A stretch of DNA of 64,000 nucleotides, from assembly GCF_004770265.1 (NCBI RefSeq), contig NZ_RQGQ01000009.1, positions 186,001-250,000 on the forward strand, given 5' to 3'. This DNA is from Leptospira congkakensis (GTDB taxonomy: Bacteria; Spirochaetota; Leptospiria; Leptospirales; Leptospiraceae). Both the position numbers and the translations under genes were made by a program. Under the pieces are notes generated by a model. It was not told the DNA's origin and ran no database searches. It saw only the letters and a program-made list of their open reading frames with translations. Of the stretch, positions 8,270-17,629 are shown piece by piece (the stretch's first letter is position 1; each line of letters begins with the position of its first letter).

Positions 8270-9333
8270 ATAAAAAACCAACCGTTGTTATCATTGATGA
8301 CTCACTACTCGTGAGGAATATCTTGAGTGATGTCCTTACTAAAAAAGATGAGGTGCAGGTCATTGCCACCGGGAAAACCGGAATGGATTGTATTGATTTA
8401 GCGGAAAAACTAAAACCTGACTTCATTGTTTTGGACATTGAGATGCCGATTATGGACGGTCTCACTGCACTTGCAGAAATTAAAAAACTAAAACTCTCTA
8501 CTCACGTGATTATGCTTTCGGTTCTGACCCAACACGGGGCAGACGCCACTTTTAAAGCCTTGGAACTTGGGGCAGTTGACTTCATTCCCAAACCATCTAG
8601 TGGAAATCAGTTCTCTCCAGAGGATGTAGCTGCGGTATTGTCCGCAAAAATCAAAGGATTTTCTGATTCTAAACTTCCTATTTTGGAATCTCTTGTCAGG
8701 CCTGAGAGAACCGAACGCCAATTAAATAAAAGTTTTCAAAAACCGATCAAAGTAGACGCTATCGGAATAGGGACCTCAACGGGAGGACCCAAGGCCTTAC
8801 AAACAGTGTTTGCGAGTATTCCTGAAGACTTTGCAAAACCTATCTTTGTGGTTCAGCATATGCCAGCGGGATTTACCAAGGCGTTTGCGGATAGGTTAAA
8901 TTCCTTGTCGAAGATACAAGTTAAGGAAGCAGAGCAAGGTGACTTAGTGCAATCCGGAACTGCATACATTGCACCTGGTGATTACCAAATGAAAGTGATC
9001 ACAAAAGGAAAAGACCGTTTCATTGAACTTGCCCATACAGGACAAGTCAATGGACACAGGCCTTCTATTGAAGTATTGTTTGATAGTTTGGTGGAAACAT
9101 ACGGTGGAGACCATCTTTTATCCATGATCATGACTGGTATGGGAAAAGACGGATCACAGTCAATCACCAACATTCACGCCAAAGGTGGTATTACTCTGGC
9201 GCAGAATGAAGCAACATCGGTAGTATACGGAATGAACCGAGTTGCTGTAGAATTGGGAGGCATTGATTTTGTCCTTCCGGTGGAAGAATTAGTACCAAAG
9301 ATGATTGAATTATTAAAGTCGAGAGGGAATTAA
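8266..9333 (+). CDS. cheB: Protein-glutamate methylesterase CheB
   Basis: Removes methyl groups from (and deamidates) chemoreceptor glutamates, resetting receptor activity. The 355-residue protein has a receiver domain with Asp57 in FIVLDIEMPIMDG, then the methylesterase domain with the triad Ser171 (GIGTSTGGPKAL), His198 (VVQHMPAGFT) and Asp295 (MTGMGKDGSQ). The start overlaps the cheA stop as ATGA. No cheR lies next to it, so the methyltransferase partner must be elsewhere. Confidence 0.96.
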   Translation: MNKKPTVVIIDDSLLVRNILSDVLTKKDEVQVIATGKTGMDCIDLAEKLKPDFIVLDIEMPIMDGLTALAEIKKLKLSTHVIMLSVLTQHGADATFKALELGAVDFIPKPSSGNQFSPEDVAAVLSAKIKGFSDSKLPILESLVRPERTERQLNKSFQKPIKVDAIGIGTSTGGPKALQTVFASIPEDFAKPIFVVQHMPAGFTKAFADRLNSLSKIQVKEAEQGDLVQSGTAYIAPGDYQMKVITKGKDRFIELAHTGQVNGHRPSIEVLFDSLVETYGGDHLLSMIMTGMGKDGSQSITNIHAKGGITLAQNEATSVVYGMNRVAVELGGIDFVLPVEELVPKMIELLKSRGN

Positions 9334-9334
9334 C

Positions 9335-9697
9335 ATGGCAAGAATTTTGGTTGTAGATGATGCAAAATTCATGAGAACGCTCGTAAAAGATGCGTTAGTT
9401 GGAGCGGGTCACGAGATCGTAGGTGAAGCTGAGAACGGTAATATTGCGGTAGAACAATACAAAAACCTCAAACCGGATTTGGTAACTATGGACATTACCA
9501 TGCGTGAAAAAGATGGAATCGAGGCTACAAAAGAGATTATCAAATTTGATGCTTCTGCTAAGATCATTATGGTAACGGCTCTTGGTCAGGAAGATTTACT
9601 GGCAAAAGCAATTAAGATGGGTGTGAAAGATTTTGTTGTAAAACCTTTCCCTCCAGAAAGATTGCAACAAGCAGCAGCTAAAGCACTAGGTTTATAA
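9335..9697 (+). CDS. cheY: Response regulator CheY
   Basis: A single receiver domain of 120 residues that, once phosphorylated by CheA, binds the flagellar motor switch. Acidic pocket Asp8-Asp9, phospho-acceptor Asp53 (LVTMDITMREKDG), the Thr in IIMVTALGQ and the Lys in DFVVKPFPPE are all present. It begins 1 base after the cheB stop. With a CheC-like domain on CheA in the same operon, its dephosphorylation may be carried out by CheA itself (inference). Confidence 0.93.
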   Translation: MARILVVDDAKFMRTLVKDALVGAGHEIVGEAENGNIAVEQYKNLKPDLVTMDITMREKDGIEATKEIIKFDASAKIIMVTALGQEDLLAKAIKMGVKDFVVKPFPPERLQQAAAKALGL

Positions 9698-9700
9698 GCC

Positions 9701-10444
9701 GTGTCCCATACCCCGGAGTTTATCGTCCGGTGGCAGAACCAGGACGGAGGACTGACAGAAGGACCTTTAACGGTTTTATGGTCTCTGATTGATAGTTATA
9801 AGGTTGATATTTTTGAAGTCTCCCTTTCGCGTATCACATCTGATTTCATTCAATTCTTGAGAACCAGTCAGTCCTTATCGATTGAGTTAACTTCTGAGTT
9901 TGCCGTGATGGCATCTCATTTGGTGTATTTAAAATCCAAAGCCTTATTACCGGATCCTGGTTTTGAGGAAGAGGATTATGATCCACCCCTACCTAAAGAA
10001 CTCGTCGATAAATTACTCGAACACAAAAAGTTTCAAATGGCCGGACAACGTCTGGCGGAACTGGACAGACTGACCGCAGGTATGTTCACCAGAGAAACCA
10101 ACCAAGTTTTGGATGAAACAGAAGTTTGGTTGGATGTGAGCCTTGTGGATTTGATTTCTGCCTTCAATTCAATTTTGGAACAAGAGAGTTCCAATGAAAT
10201 CGAAGACCTCCTCCCTGTCTACGAGGGTGTGGCCCAATACTCCGTAGAAGATAAAATGGCCTATATACAAAATCTTTTAGAAAAAACCGGGGAAATCCAC
10301 TTTATGGATTTGTTCGAAACAGAAAAACCGGAAAAAAAAGAAATCGTCGCTGCCTTCCTTGCCGTATTAGAAGTTGTTAAAATCCGAGTTTGCAAAGTCC
10401 TTCAACATGCAGTTTTCGGTGAAATCAAAATAGTCAAGGTTTAG
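9701..10444 (+). CDS. scpA: Segregation and condensation protein A
   Basis: Kleisin subunit that closes the SMC ring in bacterial condensin. The 247-residue protein has the N-terminal motif DGGLTEGPLTVLWSLIDSYKVDIFEVSLSRI and a family-typical middle with LVYLKSKALLP, and ends with a short winged-helix-like region. It starts at GTG 9701, 3 bases after cheY, and is followed 5 bases later by scpB. The usual GPLxLLLxLI pattern is slightly changed (GPLTVLWSLI). The link to the chemotaxis genes is unusual in general but the spacing implies one transcript. Confidence 0.92.
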   Translation: MSHTPEFIVRWQNQDGGLTEGPLTVLWSLIDSYKVDIFEVSLSRITSDFIQFLRTSQSLSIELTSEFAVMASHLVYLKSKALLPDPGFEEEDYDPPLPKELVDKLLEHKKFQMAGQRLAELDRLTAGMFTRETNQVLDETEVWLDVSLVDLISAFNSILEQESSNEIEDLLPVYEGVAQYSVEDKMAYIQNLLEKTGEIHFMDLFETEKPEKKEIVAAFLAVLEVVKIRVCKVLQHAVFGEIKIVKV

Positions 10445-10449
10445 TCCAT

Positions 10450-11079
10450 TTGGAAGAAAGAACTTATACCAAGGGCCTTCTTGAGGCGCTTCTTTTTTTA
10501 TCTTCAGATCCAATCAAATTGTCTGCACTTGCCAAGTCTGCTGGGATCGAAAAAACAGAAGCCCGGGAACTCCTTGATGAACTCATCCTCGATTACCAAG
10601 AAAAAGAAGGCGGATTTTTACTGAGAGAAATCGCCGGTGGTTACCAATTCATCACCAACCAAAAATACAGCGAAATCTTGGCGCATATCTTTAAAGATAA
10701 AAAAAGAGAAACCCTTTCTCGTGGAACTTTGGACACTCTTGCCATCATTGCCTACAAACAACCCATCACATTGACAGAGTTAGATGAAATCCGCGGTGTG
10801 TCTTCGCGTGCTATGGTTGCGAGCCTTATGTCTAAAAAATTGGTAAAAGCCGTGGGCCAAAAAGAAGTTCCTGGAAGACCTACTTTGTATGGAACAACCA
10901 ACGAATTCTTGTTACACTTTGGCCTCAGCAAACTTACCGATCTTCCTACACCTGTAGAAGTGAAAGAACTTAAGTTTGAGGAATTCACACCAGAGTCTAT
11001 CATTGTGACTGATGAAACAGAAATGAATCCTGATTTTGATACAAGTACACTACCGGAAGAATTACAAGAAGAGGCCTGA
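10450..11079 (+). CDS. scpB: Segregation and condensation protein B
   Basis: Dimeric winged-helix protein that binds ScpA in the SMC complex. The 209-residue product shows LLEALLFLSSDPIKLSALAK at the start, GGYQFITNQKY in the middle and the strongly conserved LSRGTLDTLAIIAYKQPITLTELDEIRGV. This is followed by PGRPTLYGTTNEFLLHFGL. It starts at TTG 10450. The pair scpA-scpB is widely conserved. The next gene begins 1 base after its stop. Confidence 0.94.
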   Translation: MEERTYTKGLLEALLFLSSDPIKLSALAKSAGIEKTEARELLDELILDYQEKEGGFLLREIAGGYQFITNQKYSEILAHIFKDKKRETLSRGTLDTLAIIAYKQPITLTELDEIRGVSSRAMVASLMSKKLVKAVGQKEVPGRPTLYGTTNEFLLHFGLSKLTDLPTPVEVKELKFEEFTPESIIVTDETEMNPDFDTSTLPEELQEEA

Positions 11080-11080
11080 A

Positions 11081-12172
11081 ATGAGTAGTGCAGAAGAAGA
11101 ATTAAAAAAACTCCGTGCAGGTATTGATTCATTAGACACAGAAATTATCGCACTCATTCAAAAACGGGCTGGTTTCGCACAAGAAATTGGTCGTGTCAAA
11201 AAAGAATCTGGTGGCCCTATCTATCGTCCTGATCGTGAAAAAGATGTATATGAGAAGGTAACAAAACTGTCTGGTGGACCACTCCCAGCATCTGTGATTC
11301 GTGCTATTTATAGAGAGATGATGTCGGGAACGATTGCCTTAGAACATCCGTTAAAGATTGGATTTTTAGGACCCGAAGGTAGTTTTTCTCATTCCGCACT
11401 ACGTGCAAAATTTGGATCTTCTATTGAAGCGGTTCCACAAACTTCTATCCCTGATGTGTTTCGAATGGTAGAAGAGGGGAAGTTGGACTACGGAGTGGTT
11501 CCTGTAGAAAATTCCACTGAAGGCCAAGTCAGTTCCACCTTAGATATGTTCTTAGAAACAGATCTTTTCGTCTACTCTGAGTTATACCAAAGAATTTCTT
11601 TTTCGTTACTTGGATTTGAAACTGATCTTTCGGCTGTGAAAAAAATCTACGGAATTCGGATTGGGAATGAACAGTGCCGCAATTGGATTTCAGCTAACCT
11701 TCCGAGTGTAGAGGTTGTGGATACATCCTCTACAGCTATGGCGGCAAAATTGGTTTCGGAAAAAAAAGACGGGCTTGCCATTGCATCCAAAATTGCCGGT
11801 GAAATTTATGGTTTGAATGTGATTGCAGAAGGAATCGAAGATTATTCTGGAAACACCACAAGATTTTTAGTGATCGGTAAAACAGAATCTCCTAAAACGA
11901 AAGAAGATAAAACATCTATCGTTTTTTCCATTCCAAACCAAACCGGTTCTTTGTTTGCCATCTTAAAAACTTTTAATGAAATTCCTGTGAATCTGACAAA
12001 GATTGAATCAAGACCTCTCAAACGAAACTTGTGGGAGTATCATTTTTTTGTGGATTTTATTGGACACAAAGAAGATCCAAAAATTGCAGAATTACTCGAA
12101 AAGGTAAAATCACAATGTACCTTGTTTAAACTTTTGGGTTCCTATCCAACTGCCGGATCTTTTCCGACATGA
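11081..12172 (+). CDS. pheA: Chorismate mutase / prephenate dehydratase (P-protein)
   Basis: Bifunctional enzyme that turns chorismate into prephenate and then phenylpyruvate for phenylalanine synthesis. Domains of the 363-residue protein: chorismate mutase (about 1-85, LRAGIDSLDTEIIALIQKRA), prephenate dehydratase (about 95-275, with IGFLGPEGSFSHSA, GVVPVENSTEGQV and NTTRFLVIG) and a C-terminal ACT domain with TGSLFAILKTF and the phenylalanine-binding ESRP motif, implying feedback inhibition. ATG 11081 is preferred over an upstream in-frame codon inside scpB, because it has an AAGAGG site 6-11 bases before it. The stop overlaps tyrA. Confidence 0.95.
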   Translation: MSSAEEELKKLRAGIDSLDTEIIALIQKRAGFAQEIGRVKKESGGPIYRPDREKDVYEKVTKLSGGPLPASVIRAIYREMMSGTIALEHPLKIGFLGPEGSFSHSALRAKFGSSIEAVPQTSIPDVFRMVEEGKLDYGVVPVENSTEGQVSSTLDMFLETDLFVYSELYQRISFSLLGFETDLSAVKKIYGIRIGNEQCRNWISANLPSVEVVDTSSTAMAAKLVSEKKDGLAIASKIAGEIYGLNVIAEGIEDYSGNTTRFLVIGKTESPKTKEDKTSIVFSIPNQTGSLFAILKTFNEIPVNLTKIESRPLKRNLWEYHFFVDFIGHKEDPKIAELLEKVKSQCTLFKLLGSYPTAGSFPT

Positions 12173-13083
12173 AGTTATCCAGAGTTTTGATTTATGGAAT
12201 GGGGCTTATGGGTGGATCCTTAGCCCTTGCCATTCGTCAGAAATTTTCGGATGCAGAAATCACCGCAGTCGTTCGTTCCGAAAAAAGTAAAAAAACAATC
12301 CTTACGAAAAACTTAAGCCACCAAGTTTTTTTAGAATCAGAGTTTACTTCTCCCAACTGGAATCAATACGATTTGGTGGTCTTTAGCACTCCTGTTGCAT
12401 CCATTTTGAAAATCATCCCTACACTTCCTAAATCGGGGAATACGATCTTTATCGATTTAGGATCTACTAAAGAAACCATTGTTTCTGCTGTGGAATCTCA
12501 TTACGGAGATGCGACCCATCATTATATTTCGACCCATCCAATGTGTGGATCAGAACAAGTGGGCCCTGAGGCTGCGGTTCCTGATTTGTATGTGGATAAA
12601 CTATGTATTCTTACTTCCCCTAAGTCGGCATCTAACGCGAGTTTGGAGTCGGTTCGTTTGTTTTGGGAAAAAATTGGTTCTTGGACCATGGAGATGGATT
12701 CCAAGTCCCACGATGAAACTTTGGCCTATCTATCTCATCTTCCTCATGTGATCTCTACTTTACTTGTCAATGTTGCGGGATCGAATCCCACAACAAAAAA
12801 AGAAATCACCGGCATTTCCAAACCAATCACTGGTGGTGGGTTTCGGGATATGTCGAGGATTGCCGGATCCAATCCGGATATGTGGATTTCGATTTTTAAA
12901 GAAAACCAAGTTTTTTTACGAAAGTCGATTGATGATTTGATCAAACAACTCTTAGAATTTCGGGAACTATTTGGTTCCAATGGTTCTTTTGAGGAAGATA
13001 AAATTCGTAAAATTTGGGAATTGGCTCTGGTCAATAAAGAAGAAATTCGAAAGATACATGAAGTTTCTAAAAAACATAAATAA
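12169..13083 (+). CDS. tyrA: Prephenate dehydrogenase
   Basis: Oxidatively decarboxylates prephenate to 4-hydroxyphenylpyruvate for tyrosine synthesis. The 304-residue protein has an N-terminal Rossmann fold (YGMGLMGGSLALAI), the family block THPMCGSEQVGPEAA and the helical-domain motif YLSHLPHVIS. There is no ACT domain, so feedback control by tyrosine is not obvious. It overlaps pheA by 4 bases (ATGA), pairing the phenylalanine and tyrosine branches. The next gene starts inside its 3' end. Confidence 0.92.
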   Translation: MKLSRVLIYGMGLMGGSLALAIRQKFSDAEITAVVRSEKSKKTILTKNLSHQVFLESEFTSPNWNQYDLVVFSTPVASILKIIPTLPKSGNTIFIDLGSTKETIVSAVESHYGDATHHYISTHPMCGSEQVGPEAAVPDLYVDKLCILTSPKSASNASLESVRLFWEKIGSWTMEMDSKSHDETLAYLSHLPHVISTLLVNVAGSNPTTKKEITGISKPITGGGFRDMSRIAGSNPDMWISIFKENQVFLRKSIDDLIKQLLEFRELFGSNGSFEEDKIRKIWELALVNKEEIRKIHEVSKKHK

Positions 13084-14215
13084 GTTAAGCGGCTGTAAGG
13101 CGGCTATTCTCACCAACCAAAGTGCATTTGGTTTTAATGGAAAGTACCACTTCCAAACCTATGCGGAGATTTTTGATCTTAAAACTATCTTTTTACCTGA
13201 ACATGGGCTTTTTGCTGAATTACAAGACCAGGTCAGTGGGGATGAACTCAAATATCTTTTTGGAGATATGCAGATTATAAATCTCTATGGAAAAGAAGAG
13301 AAGAGTCTTGTTCCTCCCAGAGAAAGTCTGACAGGAGTGGATGTCATCATCATTGATATCAAAGATGTGGGATCTCGTTATTATACTTTTTTAACCACGG
13401 CCTATTATATTCTTTTGGAAATCTCTCGTTTAAAAAAAGAAACGGGTAAAGCTCCGATTTTTTTAGTAATCGATTCACCGAATCCCATTGGCAAAAAAGT
13501 AGAAGGGACACCCCTCCAAAAAGAATTTGAATCCTTTGTAGGTGTCACTTCTGTATTACATCGGCATGGGCTTACCCCCGGGGGATTATTATCATATTAT
13601 AATGAAACCTTCCACTTAAAAGTGGATGTGGTGGTGGTTCCTGTGGGAGTTTTCCATCCAAAGTCTATTTCTCAATTTGAATGGGTTCCACCATCTCCGA
13701 ATATTCCCACACAAAGTACTTGTTTGGTGTATCCAGGGATGTGTCTTTTGGAAGGAACCAATCTTTCCGAAGGAAGAGGGACAACAAAACCCTTTGAAAC
13801 TTTTGGAGCTCCCTATTTAGTCGGTAAAGCAAAAGAAGAATTGGACAAAAGAATGGACTCACACCAGTCCGATGATTTTCGTTTGCGGGGTTTACGTTTT
13901 TTGCCAACCTTTCATAAATACACTGGAACGATTTGTGAAGGTTACCAACTTATGGTATTAAAACCAAAACAGTTTCATTCTCTTTATTTTATTTTGTATT
14001 TTCTAAAACAACTCGGTGAATTATTTCCCAAAGAATTCGAATACTTAAAAGGAGTGTACGAGTTTCGTTCAGACAGGCCAGCGATTGAACTTCTTGCTGG
14101 AGACAGTGTTCTACTTGATTATTTATACGGCAAATTATCGGAATCTGCGCTCAGTGAGTACTTAGACCAGTCAGAAAGTAGTTGGACTCGGCTCACAAAA
14201 CCGTATCGATATTAA
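13058..14215 (+). CDS. DUF1343 / NamZ-type exo-beta-N-acetylmuramidase-like protein
   Basis: The family includes NamZ, which cleaves terminal MurNAc from peptidoglycan fragments. The 385-residue protein shows the family blocks AAILTNQSAFGFNGKYHFQT, IFLPEHGLFAELQDQ, VDVIIIDIKDVGSRYYTFLTT, IDSPNPIGKKVEGTPLQ and YPGMCLLEGTNLSEGRGTTKPFE. I chose ATG 13058, which overlaps tyrA by 26 bases; a further upstream start would overlap more. From this start there is no signal peptide, which is odd for a wall-fragment enzyme. It may act on cytoplasmic recycled muropeptides (inference). Confidence 0.85.
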   Translation: MKFLKNINKLSGCKAAILTNQSAFGFNGKYHFQTYAEIFDLKTIFLPEHGLFAELQDQVSGDELKYLFGDMQIINLYGKEEKSLVPPRESLTGVDVIIIDIKDVGSRYYTFLTTAYYILLEISRLKKETGKAPIFLVIDSPNPIGKKVEGTPLQKEFESFVGVTSVLHRHGLTPGGLLSYYNETFHLKVDVVVVPVGVFHPKSISQFEWVPPSPNIPTQSTCLVYPGMCLLEGTNLSEGRGTTKPFETFGAPYLVGKAKEELDKRMDSHQSDDFRLRGLRFLPTFHKYTGTICEGYQLMVLKPKQFHSLYFILYFLKQLGELFPKEFEYLKGVYEFRSDRPAIELLAGDSVLLDYLYGKLSESALSEYLDQSESSWTRLTKPYRY

Positions 14216-14263
14216 ATTTTTTAACAAATTGGTGTTGCAGACCGACTAAAGACTAGGTATACA

Positions 14264-14860
14264 ATGACCATGACAAGAATGTTTCGAACCGTTTTTCTGG
14301 TTTCCTTAATGGCAACCTTATTAACCAACTGCGGTTATAACCGCATCCAAGAGTTGGATGAAGAAGTAACTGCTTCTTGGGCAGAAGTTCTCAACCAATA
14401 CAAAAGAAGATCTGATTTAGTTCCGAATTTGGTTTCCGCCGTAAAAGGATTTGCCAACCAAGAAAAAGAAATTATGACAGGAATTGCAGAAGCGCGTGCT
14501 AAAATTGGATCCATCCAAGCAACTCCAGAACTTGTGAACAACCCAGAGAGTTTGAAAAAATTTGACCAAGCACAAGGACAATTGGGTTCTGCGTTATCAA
14601 GACTCTTAATGATCCAAGAAAACTACCCACAATTGAAATCTGACCAACATTTTTCTGATTTGATGGCACAGTTGGAAGGAACTGAAAATAGAATCACTGT
14701 TGCTAGAAACCGATTCATCAAATCAACAAAAGAATTCAATGTGTACATCCGTCAGTTCCCTGCGGTTCTAACAGCAAAAGCTTTTGGTTACGATGCAAAA
14801 GCAACCTTTACTGTAGAAGATGAAAAAGCCATTGAGAATGCTCCGAAAGTAGAATTCTAA
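14264..14860 (+). CDS. LemA family lipoprotein
   Basis: LemA proteins are helical envelope proteins of uncertain role. The 198-residue product has a short basic start and hydrophobic stretch ending in LLTNC (lipobox near residue 23), so it is likely a lipoprotein. The family core DEEVTASWAEVLNQYKRRSDLVPNLVSAVKGF is followed by a long helical region with LLMIQENYPQLKSDQHFSDL and EFNVYIRQFPAVLTAKAFGY. It stands alone after the namZ-like gene with a 48-base gap and ends at a clear terminator. Confidence 0.92.
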   Translation: MTMTRMFRTVFLVSLMATLLTNCGYNRIQELDEEVTASWAEVLNQYKRRSDLVPNLVSAVKGFANQEKEIMTGIAEARAKIGSIQATPELVNNPESLKKFDQAQGQLGSALSRLLMIQENYPQLKSDQHFSDLMAQLEGTENRITVARNRFIKSTKEFNVYIRQFPAVLTAKAFGYDAKATFTVEDEKAIENAPKVEF

Positions 14861-14886
14861 ATCAATTGATTTCGAATTTTAAAAGG

Positions 14887-14914
14887 AAGCCGGTAAGTGA
14901 TTGCCGGCTTTTTT
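14887..14914 (+). terminator. Rho-independent terminator after the LemA gene
   Basis: AAGCCGG (14887-14893) pairs with CCGGCTT (14904-14910), followed by a T-run to 14914. It lies 27 bases after the LemA stop. On the other strand it lies just past the end of the MBOAT gene and is followed by a shorter T-rich stretch, so it may stop transcription from both sides. Confidence 0.85.
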
Positions 14915-14916
14915 AT

Positions 14917-16347
14917 TTAGAATTGAAAGTAGAGGAATGGACTTGATACCGTCACACTATAAATAATAAACGAAGTGATATAGAGTAGGATACAAGCTGG
15001 AATCAGAAAATATAAATTGTCTGTGATAAAGGCAAATCTCTCTTCTTTTTTATCTTGGAGGATATCCACCAAAAACAAAAATCCAACAAGGATCACTAAA
15101 CTCACACTCATCTGAGGAAAAATTCCACCCGCACCAGTAAAGGCGCGTTCTAACATAATTTTGGTAATGCCCATACCTGTCGGAACTTCCGGAGTGGCTT
15201 TGGCTCTGAAGAAAAAACAAGACAATACGAACACACCTACTGGATACAATGGTTGGAGGGAACGCGGCACTCGGTTCCAGGCATTCCGCATGGTTTCAAA
15301 TTTGAATACAAATTTTTCTACGACCATCATGGTGGAGTGAAGTGTTCCCCACAAAACAAATGTCCAGTCGGCACCATGCCAAATTCCTGAAACAAAAGTA
15401 GTGATAAAAAGATTCACATAGGCCATAATCTCACCACGTCTATTTCCACCAAGAGTGATGTACACATAGTCACGCAACCAAGAACTAAAAGAAATATGCC
15501 AACGTCTCCAAAGTTCGGTTAGTGTTCCCGATAAAAAAGGACGGTCAAAGTTTTTTGGAATATGAAATCCAAGTATCCTTGCGGTTCCAATTGCTATGTC
15601 GGAGTATCCGGAAAAATCACAATAAATTTGAACGGCAAATAAAAACGCAGCAATCCACATCGCAATCCAATTGTATTCCGTAGGGTTGGCATACATAGGA
15701 TCAATCACATAGGAAACAGGATCAGCAATGAAGGTCTTTTTAAAAACTCCCCAGAACAGTTGTTTGAGGCCTTGTTTTAGATTTTCTTTTGTAAAGTCTT
15801 TGGAATCTAAAAATTGATGAAGGACATCGCTTGCACGTAAGATGGGGCCTGCCACAAGTTGTGGGAAAAAAGCCAAAAAAAGTCCAAAGTGGAAAATGGA
15901 TTTGGCTCTTTCCACCACACCTCTATATACATCGACTGCATAGGATACAGCTTGTAAGGTGAAAAAACTAATCCCCATCGGAAGAAGAATCCCTGACTTT
16001 TGTACAAAATCTGGATCACAAGGAGTGAGTGAAAAGGTTTGGTTCCAGACGGTGATGGAAAAATCCAGATACTTAAAAACAAATAGTAAACTTAAATTGC
16101 TCCATACAGCCACATTCAACCAAAAGAGCTTTTTTGGTTTAGAGGAAGCTCGTTCCATATAGTCGACAGCAAGTTTTGTGACAACAAAGGAGAATACGAG
16201 TAAAATTAGGAAGGGGATTCTGAAAATTGCATAAAAATACAAACTAACAATGAATAACCAAAGCCCTTGGAATCTTTTCGGAATTACAAAGTAAACTAAG
16301 ATAACAACGGGAGCAAAAATCAAATAGTGAACAGAATTAAAAAGCAT
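14917..16347 (-). CDS. MBOAT family membrane-bound O-acyltransferase (AlgI-like)
   Basis: Multi-pass membrane enzyme that moves acyl (often acetyl) groups across the membrane onto a glycan. The 476-residue protein starts with several hydrophobic helices and has the MBOAT core: ILRASDVLHQF, CDFSGYSDIAIGTARILGF, the ELWRRWHISFSSWLRDYVY block and the catalytic-His region FVSGIWHGADWTFVLWGTLHS. Size is typical of AlgI/PatA proteins. One base separates it from the SGNH gene before it. MBOAT and SGNH proteins often work together in O-acetylation, so this cluster probably modifies a surface polysaccharide. Confidence 0.92.
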   Translation of the reverse strand: MLFNSVHYLIFAPVVILVYFVIPKRFQGLWLFIVSLYFYAIFRIPFLILLVFSFVVTKLAVDYMERASSKPKKLFWLNVAVWSNLSLLFVFKYLDFSITVWNQTFSLTPCDPDFVQKSGILLPMGISFFTLQAVSYAVDVYRGVVERAKSIFHFGLFLAFFPQLVAGPILRASDVLHQFLDSKDFTKENLKQGLKQLFWGVFKKTFIADPVSYVIDPMYANPTEYNWIAMWIAAFLFAVQIYCDFSGYSDIAIGTARILGFHIPKNFDRPFLSGTLTELWRRWHISFSSWLRDYVYITLGGNRRGEIMAYVNLFITTFVSGIWHGADWTFVLWGTLHSTMMVVEKFVFKFETMRNAWNRVPRSLQPLYPVGVFVLSCFFFRAKATPEVPTGMGITKIMLERAFTGAGGIFPQMSVSLVILVGFLFLVDILQDKKEERFAFITDNLYFLIPACILLYITSFIIYSVTVSSPFLYFQF

Positions 16348-16348
16348 A

Positions 16349-17587
16349 TTATTTGATTTCCTTTAAGGCAAGACCAATCGATTCGGCTGCCCATAAGTTT
16401 CCTAGTTTTGTTAGGTGGCCATCACCAGGAATGTAATAGTCTTGGATTCCTGCTTTTTTTGTTTTTCCATTTAGAATAAATTCACGACCGCACATTTTGT
16501 CAGTATAGGGAAGGATATCCAGAGTTTGGATTCCTTTTGAATCTAAATACTTTTTGGCACGAATGGCATAACCACCAAGTGCATTATACTTTCCTAACTG
16601 CCTACAGTATACTTCTTCAATCTGCATCGGAAGTAAAACTGGCACAAACTTGTATCCTTTTTCTTTGGAAAGAGAGATCATCAAATCATAGGCTCTTGTT
16701 GTGGTTTCGGGTAAGGGTTCTAAAGAGTTTGGATCCACTGGTGAGTCGGAACAAATCACACTTAAATTTTGGAGAGGAGTTGGGCAAATGAATTCATCCT
16801 TTTCTTCGCATTTTTGATGTTTGATGGGAAGGATAAATGTTTCTCGCAAATAAACTAGTGGTGAAGAGAAAAGAAGTTCCGTATCGGCTGCGACTAGGTA
16901 TTTGGTTTGAGCAAATTTGACTTTAGTTTGTTCATAAGCAAGTTTGAGTGCTTGCAAAAGATATGAAACTCTAGTGAGTTCAAATTGAATGCGAAAGTTT
17001 TTTTTCCAAACCGGATCGTTTTCATGGAGGGCATCATTTTCGTCATCAGGTAGGATTCCTTGTGCACGTAATTCTTCGGGCATCGTAAAATCATTTGGTG
17101 AGATAAAAAATAAAACTGTTTGGATATTATCAATTTTACCTGACATATCTTTTAGGCGTTTGAAAGAACCAAGAGATCCGTAGGCATCTACACCGAAATT
17201 TAGGCTTTGGTAATCTTTTCCATTTTCTGGAGATCCACCTAGGATTGAACAAAAAGTATCTTCATCGGAAACACCAAATCCCATGACCAAACTATCCCCA
17301 AGACAAACGAGTTTTGGTTTTCCAGGTATGGGTTCTTCTTTTCCTCGAAGACCCAAAGAATTGGTGGTGAACTGGCCTTGCCAAAGGTCGGCATAGTGGC
17401 GGACAAAACGACTTTCGTTTGGTTCCAGAGTCACTCCATATTCAGGATGGTAGGCATGTAAAAGTTTAACATCGCGGTAATAACGTAAGGCAGGTGGATT
17501 GGAAGTGCGTAAAATCAATTCCAAAACAAGTAAAGCCAACGGGAAAAATAGGACAATGGCTCCCCATCGTTTCCAGTTTTGAATCAT
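16349..17587 (-). CDS. SGNH hydrolase-like protein, probable partner of the MBOAT enzyme
   Basis: The 412-residue protein begins with one hydrophobic segment (WGAIVLFFPLALLVLELIL), so it is probably anchored with its main domain outside the membrane. SGNH features: block I LVCLGDSLVMGFGV with the nucleophile Ser, a block III-like FFISPNDF, and a late YYIPGDGHLTKLGN with the Asp/His pair. By analogy with AlgJ/AlgX and PatB it may transfer the acyl group supplied by the MBOAT protein. The glycan target cannot be told from sequence. Confidence 0.8.
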   Translation of the reverse strand: MIQNWKRWGAIVLFFPLALLVLELILRTSNPPALRYYRDVKLLHAYHPEYGVTLEPNESRFVRHYADLWQGQFTTNSLGLRGKEEPIPGKPKLVCLGDSLVMGFGVSDEDTFCSILGGSPENGKDYQSLNFGVDAYGSLGSFKRLKDMSGKIDNIQTVLFFISPNDFTMPEELRAQGILPDDENDALHENDPVWKKNFRIQFELTRVSYLLQALKLAYEQTKVKFAQTKYLVAADTELLFSSPLVYLRETFILPIKHQKCEEKDEFICPTPLQNLSVICSDSPVDPNSLEPLPETTTRAYDLMISLSKEKGYKFVPVLLPMQIEEVYCRQLGKYNALGGYAIRAKKYLDSKGIQTLDILPYTDKMCGREFILNGKTKKAGIQDYYIPGDGHLTKLGNLWAAESIGLALKEIK

Positions 17588-17629
17588 ATCCCTCTAAACT
17601 TTAGAAATCAAGATAGGAATCAAGCATTT

